Made by a program: the position numbers and the translations under genes
Notes under the pieces: generated by a model
Told to the model about the DNA's origin: nothing
The model's database searches: none
What the model saw: the letters and a program-made list of their open reading frames with translations, nothing else
Assembly (NCBI RefSeq): GCF_024346355.1
Contig: NZ_JAGQCU010000004.1
Coordinates: 62,001 to 126,000, forward strand
Source: Cyanobium sp. ATX 6A2
Lineage (GTDB): Bacteria; Cyanobacteriota; Cyanobacteriia; PCC-6307; Cyanobiaceae
DNA: 64,000 nt
Direction: 5' to 3'
Part shown: piece by piece, positions 45,822 to 52,824 of the stretch
How the letters are laid out: every line of letters begins with the position of its first letter
Numbering within the stretch: position 1 is the stretch's first letter

Positions 45822-46502
45822 TCAGGGACGCCCGCGGCGGCGGCGGTGCACCTCCAGGACAGCCCCATCGGCCACCAGCCACTGGCGTTCCTGGCCGGGC
45901 AGGGGCATGCCGCCGGTGAGGGCGCCGAAGGCGGGCAGGGCCAGCCGCTGTGTGCGGGGGCAGTAGCTGAAGCAGGGCAGCCGCAGCCGGTCGCCCTTGC
46001 CGCCGAGCTGGGCCACTGGATGCAGGTGGCCGCAGAGGTTGAGCAGGCCGGTGCGCGCCTCCGGTTCGTGGCTCAGCCACCAGGGGCCGAGGGCCTGGCT
46101 GGGTTCCTGGGCCAGGCCGGCGATCCAGTTGCCCCGCTCGTGGTTGCCGCCCACCAGCCGCAGCCGGCAGCCGAGCAGCTCGGGCAGGGCGGCCAGCTTG
46201 GCGCGCAGTTCGGCGGTGAGTCCCAGCCGGCCGTGGATGAGGTCGCCCAGCACGATCACCTGCTCGGGCCGCTGGCGCGCGGCCAGCTCCAGCAGCGCGT
46301 TGAGGGTGGCGGCGTCGCCGTCGCTGGGCAGGGGGATGCCCTGGGCCTGGAAGCTCTCCGCCTTGCCCAGGTGCAGGTCGGCCAGCAGCAGCGTGCGCCG
46401 ATGGGGATCCCACGCCGCCCGCTCCGCCAGCAACTCCAGCCGCTCGCCGCCCCACTGGAACGTCGCCACCGCCGTCGCCACCGCCGCCGCCGCTGCCCTC
46501 AC
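45822..46502 (-). CDS. pdeM: PdeM-type metallophosphoesterase (ligase-associated repair)
   Basis: 226 residues. Calcineurin-like metal motifs: LLLADLHLGKAESF (D-x-H), VIVLGDLIHGRLG (GDxxH), LVGGNHERGN (GNHE) and LCGHLHPVAQLGGKG (GHxH). The compact layout is that of PdeM, the endonuclease companion of the Lhr-type helicase and ATP-dependent ligase. Both of those are also in this window but kilobases away. The GTG start overlaps the GST stop by 4 bases (GTGA). Confidence 0.85.
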   Translation of the reverse strand: MRAAAAAVATAVATFQWGGERLELLAERAAWDPHRRTLLLADLHLGKAESFQAQGIPLPSDGDAATLNALLELAARQRPEQVIVLGDLIHGRLGLTAELRAKLAALPELLGCRLRLVGGNHERGNWIAGLAQEPSQALGPWWLSHEPEARTGLLNLCGHLHPVAQLGGKGDRLRLPCFSYCPRTQRLALPAFGALTGGMPLPGQERQWLVADGAVLEVHRRRRGRP

Positions 46503-47110
46503 CGGCTGCCCATCGCCCGCTGGTAGGCGGGGCTGGCCTGGGCGCTGGCGATCGCCGCCCGCACCCCTGGCCAGGGTTCCAGATCAATCTGGGGGAAGAA
46601 GATCGGCAGGTAGGCCAGGTAGGCCTGCACGGCGCAGTCGGCGGCGCCCCAGGCCTCGCCCACCAGGGGCCGGCCGCTGGCCAGCTGCCCGTCGAGCACG
46701 TCCATCAGCCGCGGGAACTCCTGCTCCCGGTTGCTGGGCACGAACAGGGCCACCGCCAGGGTGGCGTTGGCGAACAGCAGCCACTGGGCCACCAGCGCCC
46801 GACGGGCGGCCGCCTGCTCCTGGCTGCCGGCCACCTCCGCCGTGAATTCACCGCCGCAGCGCTCGGCCAGGTGCAGCAGGATGGCGCCGCTCTCGAACAG
46901 CCGCAGGGGCCCGCCGCCCGGGGCTTCGAGAGCGTCATCCTCTAGGGCCGGCAGCTTGGCGAAGGGGTTGATGGCGGTGAAGGCGCTCTGGCGGTGTTCG
47001 CCCGCCTGCAGGTCGAGCTCCACCCAGCGGTAGGGGATGGCCTTCTCCTCCAGATACCAGCGGGGCATGGAGGCCCGGGTGCGGGCGCCGCCGTAGAGGG
47101 TGAGGGTCAC
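46499..47110 (-). CDS. Glutathione S-transferase family protein
   Basis: 203 residues. Thioredoxin-fold N-terminal domain (TLTLYGGARTRASMPRWYLE, INPFAKLPALED, LRLFESGAILLHLAER with the cis-Pro and ES glutathione-binding pair) and a helical C-terminal domain (WGAADCAVQAYLAYLP). The catalytic Ser/Cys lies near TRASMPR. Substrate not predictable. Confidence 0.88.
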   Translation of the reverse strand: MTLTLYGGARTRASMPRWYLEEKAIPYRWVELDLQAGEHRQSAFTAINPFAKLPALEDDALEAPGGGPLRLFESGAILLHLAERCGGEFTAEVAGSQEQAAARRALVAQWLLFANATLAVALFVPSNREQEFPRLMDVLDGQLASGRPLVGEAWGAADCAVQAYLAYLPIFFPQIDLEPWPGVRAAIASAQASPAYQRAMGSR

Positions 47111-47191
47111 GGGGTAGCGGGTGTCGCGCCGTGCAGCCTATGGGCCGCCGGCGGGCTGGGGGCACAAAATTCATTCAGTAGAGCGGCGTGG

Positions 47192-49348
47192 ATGGGGCGG
47201 ATGGCGGACAGCGGCAGGACCACCGACGAGGCCTGCCTGCTGAAGCTGGCTCCCCACCTGCTCGGCCGCACGCGCCGCGGCGTGGTGGGCAGCAGCCGCT
47301 ACGCCGAGCGCCTGCGGGAGGCGGTGCGTCTGGCGGCCGCAGACCCGGAGGCCGGGCCGGTGCTGATCAGCGGTGAACCGGGCCTGGGCAAGGACAACCT
47401 GGCCGCCCTGATCCACTTCGGCAGCCCGCGGCGGCGGCGGCTGATGGTCCGCGTTGATGCCGTGAGCCTCGGCGACGACGGCGCCGCCCTGTTCGGCAGC
47501 GGCTCCAGCGGCGGCGACGGCTCCCTGCTCGACTGCCTGGGCGATGGCGCGTTGCTGATCGACAACCTCGATCGCGCCGATCCGCTCTTGCGGCCCCGGC
47601 TGCTGGAGCTGCTGCGCAGCGGGCGCTGGCGGGCGCCGGGGGCCGGCAGCCGGGAGCGGCAGTTCAGCGGCCGGCTGTTCTGCACCACCGAATCGGCCCT
47701 GCCCGAGTTCGACCGCCGCGCCACCGTGATCCGGGTGCCGCCGCTGCGGGTGCGCCGACAGGATCTGGGCGAATGGCTGCGCTATGGCATCCGCCGGCAG
47801 GCGCGGGGCCTGGGCTGGAGCCGCCCGCCCCAGGTGAGCGAGGCGGTGGTGAAACGGCTGCAGAGCCACGACTTTCCCGGCAACCTGCGGGAGCTGGAGG
47901 GGTTGATCGAGAGGGCCCTGCGTCAGAGCGCGGCCGACAGGCCCACCGATCTCCCGGCCGCGCTGCCCGCCACCCTGCCCGATGAGGTGTTCTGGACCGG
48001 CTCGCGAGCGCAGCGGGCGCGCTTCGATCTCTGGCGCTGGAAACCGTGGCTGCGCTTCGCGATGCGCGAGCCGCGCCTCTGGAACGCCCTGCTGTTCGGC
48101 CTGGTGAGCTGGGTGTTCGTGCTGGTGAACCTGTGGCTCTGGCTCGGTCCCCAGGACCGGGCCCACAACGGCGGCCTGAACTTCTTCTGGGCCTGGTGGT
48201 GGCCCCTGATCCTGCTCGGCTATCCGCTGGTGGGGCGGCTGTGGTGCTCCTTCTGCCCGTTCATGGTGTGGGGGGAGATCAGCCAGCGCCTGGCCCGTGC
48301 CATCGGCTGGCGGCCGCGCCCCTGGCCCCGGGGCGACAGCGACCGCTGGGCGGCACCGCTGCTGGCGGCCGGATTCGCCCTGATCCTGCTCTGGGAGGAG
48401 CTCTGGGATCTGGAGAACACCGCCTGGCTGAGCAGTTGCCTGTTGCTGGTGATCACCGCCGGGGCGGTGCTGGGCTCGCTGGCGTTCGAGAAGCGCTTCT
48501 GGTGCCGGCACCTCTGCCCGGTGGGGGGCATGAACGGGCTGTTCGCCAAGCTCTCGATCCTGGAGCTGCGCGCCGAGGCCGGCACCTGCAGTGGCAGCTG
48601 CACCACCTACGGCTGTTTCAAGGGCGGGCCGGCCGTGGGCGAGGGGCTGGCCAGCGCCGGCTGCCCCCTCGGCACCCATCCGGCCCACCTGGCCGACAAC
48701 CGCGACTGCGTGCTCTGCCTCACCTGCGCGGCGGCCTGCCCCCATCGCTCGGTGCAGCTGCGCCTGCGGCCCCCCGCCGCCGACCTGCAGCGGGAGATGG
48801 ATCCACCGGCCGGCGAGGCCGGACTGATCCTGGTGCTGGCCGGTGGGATCAGCCTGCATCACTGGCAGCGGCTGCTGGGCTGGCTGCCAGTGGTGCCGGA
48901 GAGCCTGCACCAGGGACCGTTGCTGCCCCGGCTGGCCATCGGCTGCCTGGCGCTCGCCGTTCCCAGCCTGCTGTTTCTGCTCGGCCGCCCGTTGCTGGCG
49001 GCCCGCCAGCAGCGCCTGCTGCTCTACGCCCTGCTGCCGCTGCTCTGGGCCCTGCTGCTGGCCCGCCATCTGCCCCTGGGCATGGCCGAAGCGGGCCGGG
49101 TGCTGACGGTGAGCCTGGCGCCGCTGGGGGCGGCCGTTCCTGAGCTGCCCGCCTGGAGCGCCGACCCCCACGTGATCGCCTTCTGCCAGAGCGTCGCGGT
49201 GGTGCTTGGGCTGGTGTGGGCCGCGCTGCTGGTGCGGCGACTGTGGCCGGCGCCGCGGTTGCAGCTGGCCGGGCTGGGCCTGGCTGTGCTGCTGGCCGCC
49301 GGCGGGCGCTGGCTGGTGGCGGCGGTGGCGGTAGCGGCGCCGGGATAA
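47192..49348 (+). CDS. Sigma-54-type AAA+ domain fused to membrane polyferredoxin
   Basis: 718 residues. N-terminal part (~30-270): bacterial enhancer-binding AAA+ domain with Walker A GEPGLGKDNLAALIH, LIDNLDRADP (Walker B region), RVRRQDLGEWL and the sensor-like HDFPGNLRELEGLIER. The GAFTGA loop that contacts sigma-54 is not present. Then membrane helices with CSFCPFMVWGE and CRHLCPVGGMNGLF (NapH/NosR-like), a C-rich stretch CSGSCTTYGCFKG and CVLCLTCAAACPHRS (4Fe-4S), followed by more helices. ATG 47201 is an alternative start. Confidence 0.85.
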   Translation: MGRMADSGRTTDEACLLKLAPHLLGRTRRGVVGSSRYAERLREAVRLAAADPEAGPVLISGEPGLGKDNLAALIHFGSPRRRRLMVRVDAVSLGDDGAALFGSGSSGGDGSLLDCLGDGALLIDNLDRADPLLRPRLLELLRSGRWRAPGAGSRERQFSGRLFCTTESALPEFDRRATVIRVPPLRVRRQDLGEWLRYGIRRQARGLGWSRPPQVSEAVVKRLQSHDFPGNLRELEGLIERALRQSAADRPTDLPAALPATLPDEVFWTGSRAQRARFDLWRWKPWLRFAMREPRLWNALLFGLVSWVFVLVNLWLWLGPQDRAHNGGLNFFWAWWWPLILLGYPLVGRLWCSFCPFMVWGEISQRLARAIGWRPRPWPRGDSDRWAAPLLAAGFALILLWEELWDLENTAWLSSCLLLVITAGAVLGSLAFEKRFWCRHLCPVGGMNGLFAKLSILELRAEAGTCSGSCTTYGCFKGGPAVGEGLASAGCPLGTHPAHLADNRDCVLCLTCAAACPHRSVQLRLRPPAADLQREMDPPAGEAGLILVLAGGISLHHWQRLLGWLPVVPESLHQGPLLPRLAIGCLALAVPSLLFLLGRPLLAARQQRLLLYALLPLLWALLLARHLPLGMAEAGRVLTVSLAPLGAAVPELPAWSADPHVIAFCQSVAVVLGLVWAALLVRRLWPAPRLQLAGLGLAVLLAAGGRWLVAAVAVAAPG

Positions 49349-49379
49349 TGGCGTCAACACTCGCTCCGCTGCCGCTGCG

Positions 49380-49460
49380 ATGACCACCGCCCTGCTAATC
49401 GCCCTGGCCGCCTCCCTGGCGCTGATGGCCTACATCATCAAGCGCATGGAGCAGGCCTAG
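49380..49460 (+). CDS. 26-residue single-pass membrane peptide
   Basis: ATG 49380 to TAG 49460, encoding MTTALLIALAASLALMAYII followed by KRMEQA: one hydrophobic helix with a short basic end. It does not match the small photosystem, cytochrome b6f or NDH-1 subunits that I can recall. It sits 31 bases after the AAA+/polyferredoxin gene. Its stop and that of the convergent GGDEF gene share the tetramer CTAG. Confidence 0.5.
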   Translation: MTTALLIALAASLALMAYIIKRMEQA

Positions 49461-50623
49461 CCGGCGCTCTGCCCTGCCATGCGGGTGTGCCCTCCCGCGT
49501 GGGCCTTGGCCGCGTACATCGCCCGGTCGGCGGCCGCCAGCAGCTGGTCGGCGCTGCGGGCGTGGTTGGGGTAGCGGGCAATGCCGATGCTGGCCGAGAG
49601 GGTGAGATCGTGCGCCAGCGCACTGAGCGGCTGTTCGCTGGCCTGGATCAGCTTTGTGGCGATCTGCCGCAGCTCCTCGTCGTTGCCGGCGTCGGGCACC
49701 AGCACCACGAATTCATCGCCGCCCAGGCGGCAGAGCAGATCGGTTTCCCGCAGCACCCCCTGCAGGCGGCGCGCCATCAGCTGCAGCACCTGATCGCCCT
49801 GGGCGTGGCCGTAGCGGTCGTTGATCCGTTTGAAGCCGTCCAGATCCAGGAACAGCAGCGCCACGGCCCAGTGATGGCGCCGGGCCAGGGCCAGGTCGCG
49901 CTCCAGCTGCTCCATCAGCAGGGCACGGTTGCCCAGGCCGGTGAGCAGATCGTGGCGAGCCTCGTGCAACACCGCTCGATCGGCGGCATAGCGCTTGGTG
50001 ATGTCCTCGAGCATGCCCACGAAGTAGAGGGGCCGCTGGTCGGCGCCGCGCACGGTGGAGATCGAGAGATGGTGGCGCCGCAGTTCACCGTTGCGGATCC
50101 GGTTCCAGAGGTCCCCCTGCCAGTGGCCCCGGCTCAGCAGGCTGGCCCAGAGCTCGGCGTAGAAGTCTCTGTTGTGGTGGCCGGAGCGCAGCAGGTTGGT
50201 GTGTCGCCCCAGCACCTCCACCGGCCGGTAGCCGCTCAGCCGGCTGAAGGCCTCGTTCACCATCAGGATGCGGCCCTGGGGGTCGCTCACCACGATCCCC
50301 AGCCGTGAGGCTTCGAACACGGTGCTGGCCAGGGCGCGCTCCTGAGCCGCCGCCTCGCTCACGGCCAGGGCAGCGCGCAAGGCGAGGTGGCTGTTCACCA
50401 GGGCGCGGGTGCTGAGGGCGGCCAGGCTGCTGGCCGCTGCGCCCACGGCCAGCAGCCCCCAGAGGTTTTGATGCGGGTCGTTGGCGGCTGCCACCAGGGC
50501 GGTGAGCAGCAGGCCGCCGGCCAGCACCAGGGGCGGCAGCAAGCGCAGAGGCAGCAAGCGCAGGGAACGCCGGGGTGGGCAGGACTCAGACAGATGCCGG
50601 GCAGGCGGAGATGCCTTGGCCAT
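49457..50623 (-). CDS. Membrane PAS-GGDEF diguanylate cyclase
   Basis: 388 residues. Two N-terminal membrane helices (LPPLVLAGGLLLTALVAAAN; LWGLLAVGAAASSLAALST), a PAS domain (FEASRLGIVVSDPQGRIL to VGMLEDITKRYAADRAV) and a GGDEF domain with intact active site RLGGDEFVVLV and LLFLDLDGFKRINDRYGH. It should make c-di-GMP. No EAL partner is in the window. The RxxD product-inhibition site sits in the expected place upstream (LQGVLRETD). Confidence 0.92.
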   Translation of the reverse strand: MAKASPPARHLSESCPPRRSLRLLPLRLLPPLVLAGGLLLTALVAAANDPHQNLWGLLAVGAAASSLAALSTRALVNSHLALRAALAVSEAAAQERALASTVFEASRLGIVVSDPQGRILMVNEAFSRLSGYRPVEVLGRHTNLLRSGHHNRDFYAELWASLLSRGHWQGDLWNRIRNGELRRHHLSISTVRGADQRPLYFVGMLEDITKRYAADRAVLHEARHDLLTGLGNRALLMEQLERDLALARRHHWAVALLFLDLDGFKRINDRYGHAQGDQVLQLMARRLQGVLRETDLLCRLGGDEFVVLVPDAGNDEELRQIATKLIQASEQPLSALAHDLTLSASIGIARYPNHARSADQLLAAADRAMYAAKAHAGGHTRMAGQSAG

Positions 50624-50736
50624 CGCCCTCGCGCCCCAGCGAAAATCTGACCCACCTTCAAGCTAGGCAAGCCAGGGAGGGTGGAGGAGGCCTCAGCGAG
50701 ACATCATGGGGTCCCCCACGTCAGCCCGTCTGCCGA

Positions 50737-51666
50737 TCAGGAACCGGAACTGGCCCTCCCAATCGCTGTGGAGCCGGCCGGAGACAGGGCATAGCCAAGA
50801 AAAGCCTTCACCCCTGGGTCCGGCGGGTTGCGGTAGGCATAGAACAGCGGCCGTTGAAACGGGTAGGCCTCCGCTTGGGGGGTAAGCCCGTCGATCGGCA
50901 GTACCCGCACCGTCCTCTGGTCGGCCACCTGGTCATCAGTGGCGTAGCCGATGCCGTCATCCCCCAGCTGACGCAGCATGGGGGTGGTGGCATCCCGCGT
51001 CAGGGTGGTGATGTTGGGGGTGCTGCCGAAGGGCGAGCCCTTCAGCACGAGCGAACGAAAGGCGGAGTGCGTGCCGCTGACACTGGGCCGGTTCAGCACC
51101 CGGATCGGCCCCATTGGGCCACCCAGGGTGGACCAGTCGGTGATGGTTCCCTGAAAGATCTCCGCTGCCTGGCTGCGGGAGAGCCCCCGGCGAAACGGGT
51201 TGGCGATGCCCACCACCAGGGCGATCCGGTCACGCGTCACGGGCACGGCCCTCAGTCCGAGGGCCTCCTCCTGCTCCGTGAGCGGCCGGGAGATGGCGGC
51301 GAGGCTGATGCTTCCGGCCAGGAGTGCCTGGATGCCGTTCTCCGAACCGACGGCGGCCGTGGTGACCTCCGTGCCGGGGAAGGCAGCCATGAACTCGGCT
51401 TTGAGCGCCTCATTCACCAGCACCATGCTGGTGGAGCCATCGATGCTCACGCTGGTGCCCGAAGGAACACTGCTGGGGGGCGGGAACATCGCCGCTGGCC
51501 CCCCGGGGCTGAGTCCCTGAGGCAGTTCGGGCCAGGCGGAACGGGACGTCAGCAGCCCGCCGATCTGCTCACGCCAGCTCCACAGGGCGCCCAGTGCCAC
51601 CGCGACCAGCAGGATGTAGGCAATCGGGGGTGGTCCGCTGCGGCCTCCGGAAGGTTTGCTGGTCAT
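50737..51666 (-). CDS. Membrane-anchored PstS-like substrate-binding protein
   Basis: 309 residues. N-terminal uncleaved-looking helix (PPPIAYILLVAVALGALWSW), then a phosphate-binding-protein-like domain: SVSIDGSTSMVLVNEALKAE (anion loop), GSENGIQALLAGSISLAAIS, SRPLTEQEEALGLRAVPVTRDRIALVVG, FQGTITDWSTLGGP, RPSVSGTHSAFRSLVL. No lipobox is visible. It is coupled (ATGA) to the PspA-like gene upstream, and no pst permease is near, so sensing is as likely as transport. Confidence 0.82.
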   Translation of the reverse strand: MTSKPSGGRSGPPPIAYILLVAVALGALWSWREQIGGLLTSRSAWPELPQGLSPGGPAAMFPPPSSVPSGTSVSIDGSTSMVLVNEALKAEFMAAFPGTEVTTAAVGSENGIQALLAGSISLAAISRPLTEQEEALGLRAVPVTRDRIALVVGIANPFRRGLSRSQAAEIFQGTITDWSTLGGPMGPIRVLNRPSVSGTHSAFRSLVLKGSPFGSTPNITTLTRDATTPMLRQLGDDGIGYATDDQVADQRTVRVLPIDGLTPQAEAYPFQRPLFYAYRNPPDPGVKAFLGYALSPAGSTAIGRASSGS

Positions 51667-52388
51667 GGCTGGGAGGGGCCCGGGAGCGGCGGGAGCTGCG
51701 GCGGCTCCAGGGCCTCAAGCCGCCGGGACACCTCATCGTCCAGGGAGAGATTCTCGAGATCCGCGCTGAGCTTCTCCAGCGGGTTCTCCGTCAGCTCAGC
51801 CAGGGCTGCGCTGCGCAGATGGCGCCCTTCCACAGCTCGTTTGGCGTCGTCGAAGGACGAGCGGGCCGAGCCGATGTCGAACGCGTTGTTCACCTGGGCG
51901 ATTGATTCCAGGGCGGCATTGATCTCGGCCAGGTCCTTCAGGTTCTGCATGTCGGACTTGTAGTGCTCGAGTTTCAGCCGTTCCCGGTTGAGCTTGTCTT
52001 TCGAGGCCTTGACGAACACCTCGGCCTGCTGCACCTGCTGCTCGAGAGCGGGAAGCAGTTTGTCCACCTGGATGGCACGGCCCATCGCCAGCCTGGCAGC
52101 GTCCAGTTCACCGGCCCTGTGGGCAAGCTGGGCCTGCCGTTCGAAGGTGCCCAGCTGGGTGGTCTTCTCCTCGTACTTCTTCTTGGCCCTCTCATAGGCC
52201 CCTACCTGCGTGGCCACGGCCGTGGCCAGCTTCTGCACCGATTCCTGCATGGACTGGAGGGATTCCTGCGCCACGGCCACGGCCACACCACCACCGGATT
52301 CCACCGGCAGTCCCCAGAGCCACCGCCAGGAGCCCATCACCACCCTGCCGGCCCGATCCCCCAGGAGCCAGTAGATCAGTCCTTTCAC
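51663..52388 (-). CDS. PspA/IM30-like coiled-coil protein
   Basis: 241 residues. An amphipathic start (MKGLIYWLLGDRAGRVVMGSWRWL) is followed by a long coiled coil (QESVQKLATAVATQVGAYER, KKKYEEKTTQLGTFERQAQL, RLKLEHYKSDMQNLKDLAEI) and a Pro-rich tail. The organisation matches PspA/Vipp1 membrane-remodelling proteins, though the N-terminal region differs from canonical ones. Overlaps the PstS-like gene by 4 bases. Confidence 0.72.
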   Translation of the reverse strand: MKGLIYWLLGDRAGRVVMGSWRWLWGLPVESGGGVAVAVAQESLQSMQESVQKLATAVATQVGAYERAKKKYEEKTTQLGTFERQAQLAHRAGELDAARLAMGRAIQVDKLLPALEQQVQQAEVFVKASKDKLNRERLKLEHYKSDMQNLKDLAEINAALESIAQVNNAFDIGSARSSFDDAKRAVEGRHLRSAALAELTENPLEKLSADLENLSLDDEVSRRLEALEPPQLPPLPGPSQP

Positions 52389-52515
52389 GGAACGCTTGAA
52401 TCTCCCCGCACACTAGGAATGAGCTGGGGAAGAGTCACCCGGCCTCCCTCCGGACGCGAGTCCTTCCAGCCTGTCCTGGGTCTTGCCAGCCCTGATCCGA
52501 CAGTCCGATGCCCCC

Positions 52516-52824
52516 ATGACCAGGTCTCTCGCTCTGCTGAGCCTGATCCTTTCAGGCTGGTGGCTGCCAGTTCACGCTTCCGGTTTCGTGGATCAGTTGA
52601 TCCACAGCCCTTGCATCCGGGCCATCAAGGCTGAGATGGAGGCATCTGGAAACCCGGCTCCCGCTGGCATGGCCGAGTTTGCTTGTGACTGTGTGGTGGA
52701 GCACTTCAATCAGGGCCGATCGATTGATCAGGCCACGACGCACACAAGGTCTCTGCTGCCATCACCCCTGCCCCTCCAGGCGGGAGGCTTCCGCGATCAG
52801 GCGCTGCAATCGATCCTGCAGTGA
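52516..52824 (+). CDS. Small secreted cysteine-containing protein
   Basis: 102 residues from ATG 52516, with a clean signal peptide (RSLALLSLILSGWWLPVHAS) and a mature part with SPCIRAIKAEMEASG and FACDCVVEHFNQGRSIDQAT (three cysteines). No family recognised. Its last 63 bases overlap the 3' end of the convergent helicase gene, so the C-terminal tail may be a recent extension. Confidence 0.55.
   Translation: MTRSLALLSLILSGWWLPVHASGFVDQLIHSPCIRAIKAEMEASGNPAPAGMAEFACDCVVEHFNQGRSIDQATTHTRSLLPSPLPLQAGGFRDQALQSILQ

Noticed and set aside
47192-48000. Calling the AAA+ protein a sigma-54-dependent transcription activator.
   Set aside because: No DNA-binding domain, no GAFTGA loop, and the lineage is not known to have sigma-54.
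47171-49387. Long minus-strand ORF (738 codons) opposite the AAA+/polyferredoxin gene.
   Set aside because: Low-complexity His/Gln/Gly-rich translation and no domain; antisense shadow of a GC-rich gene.
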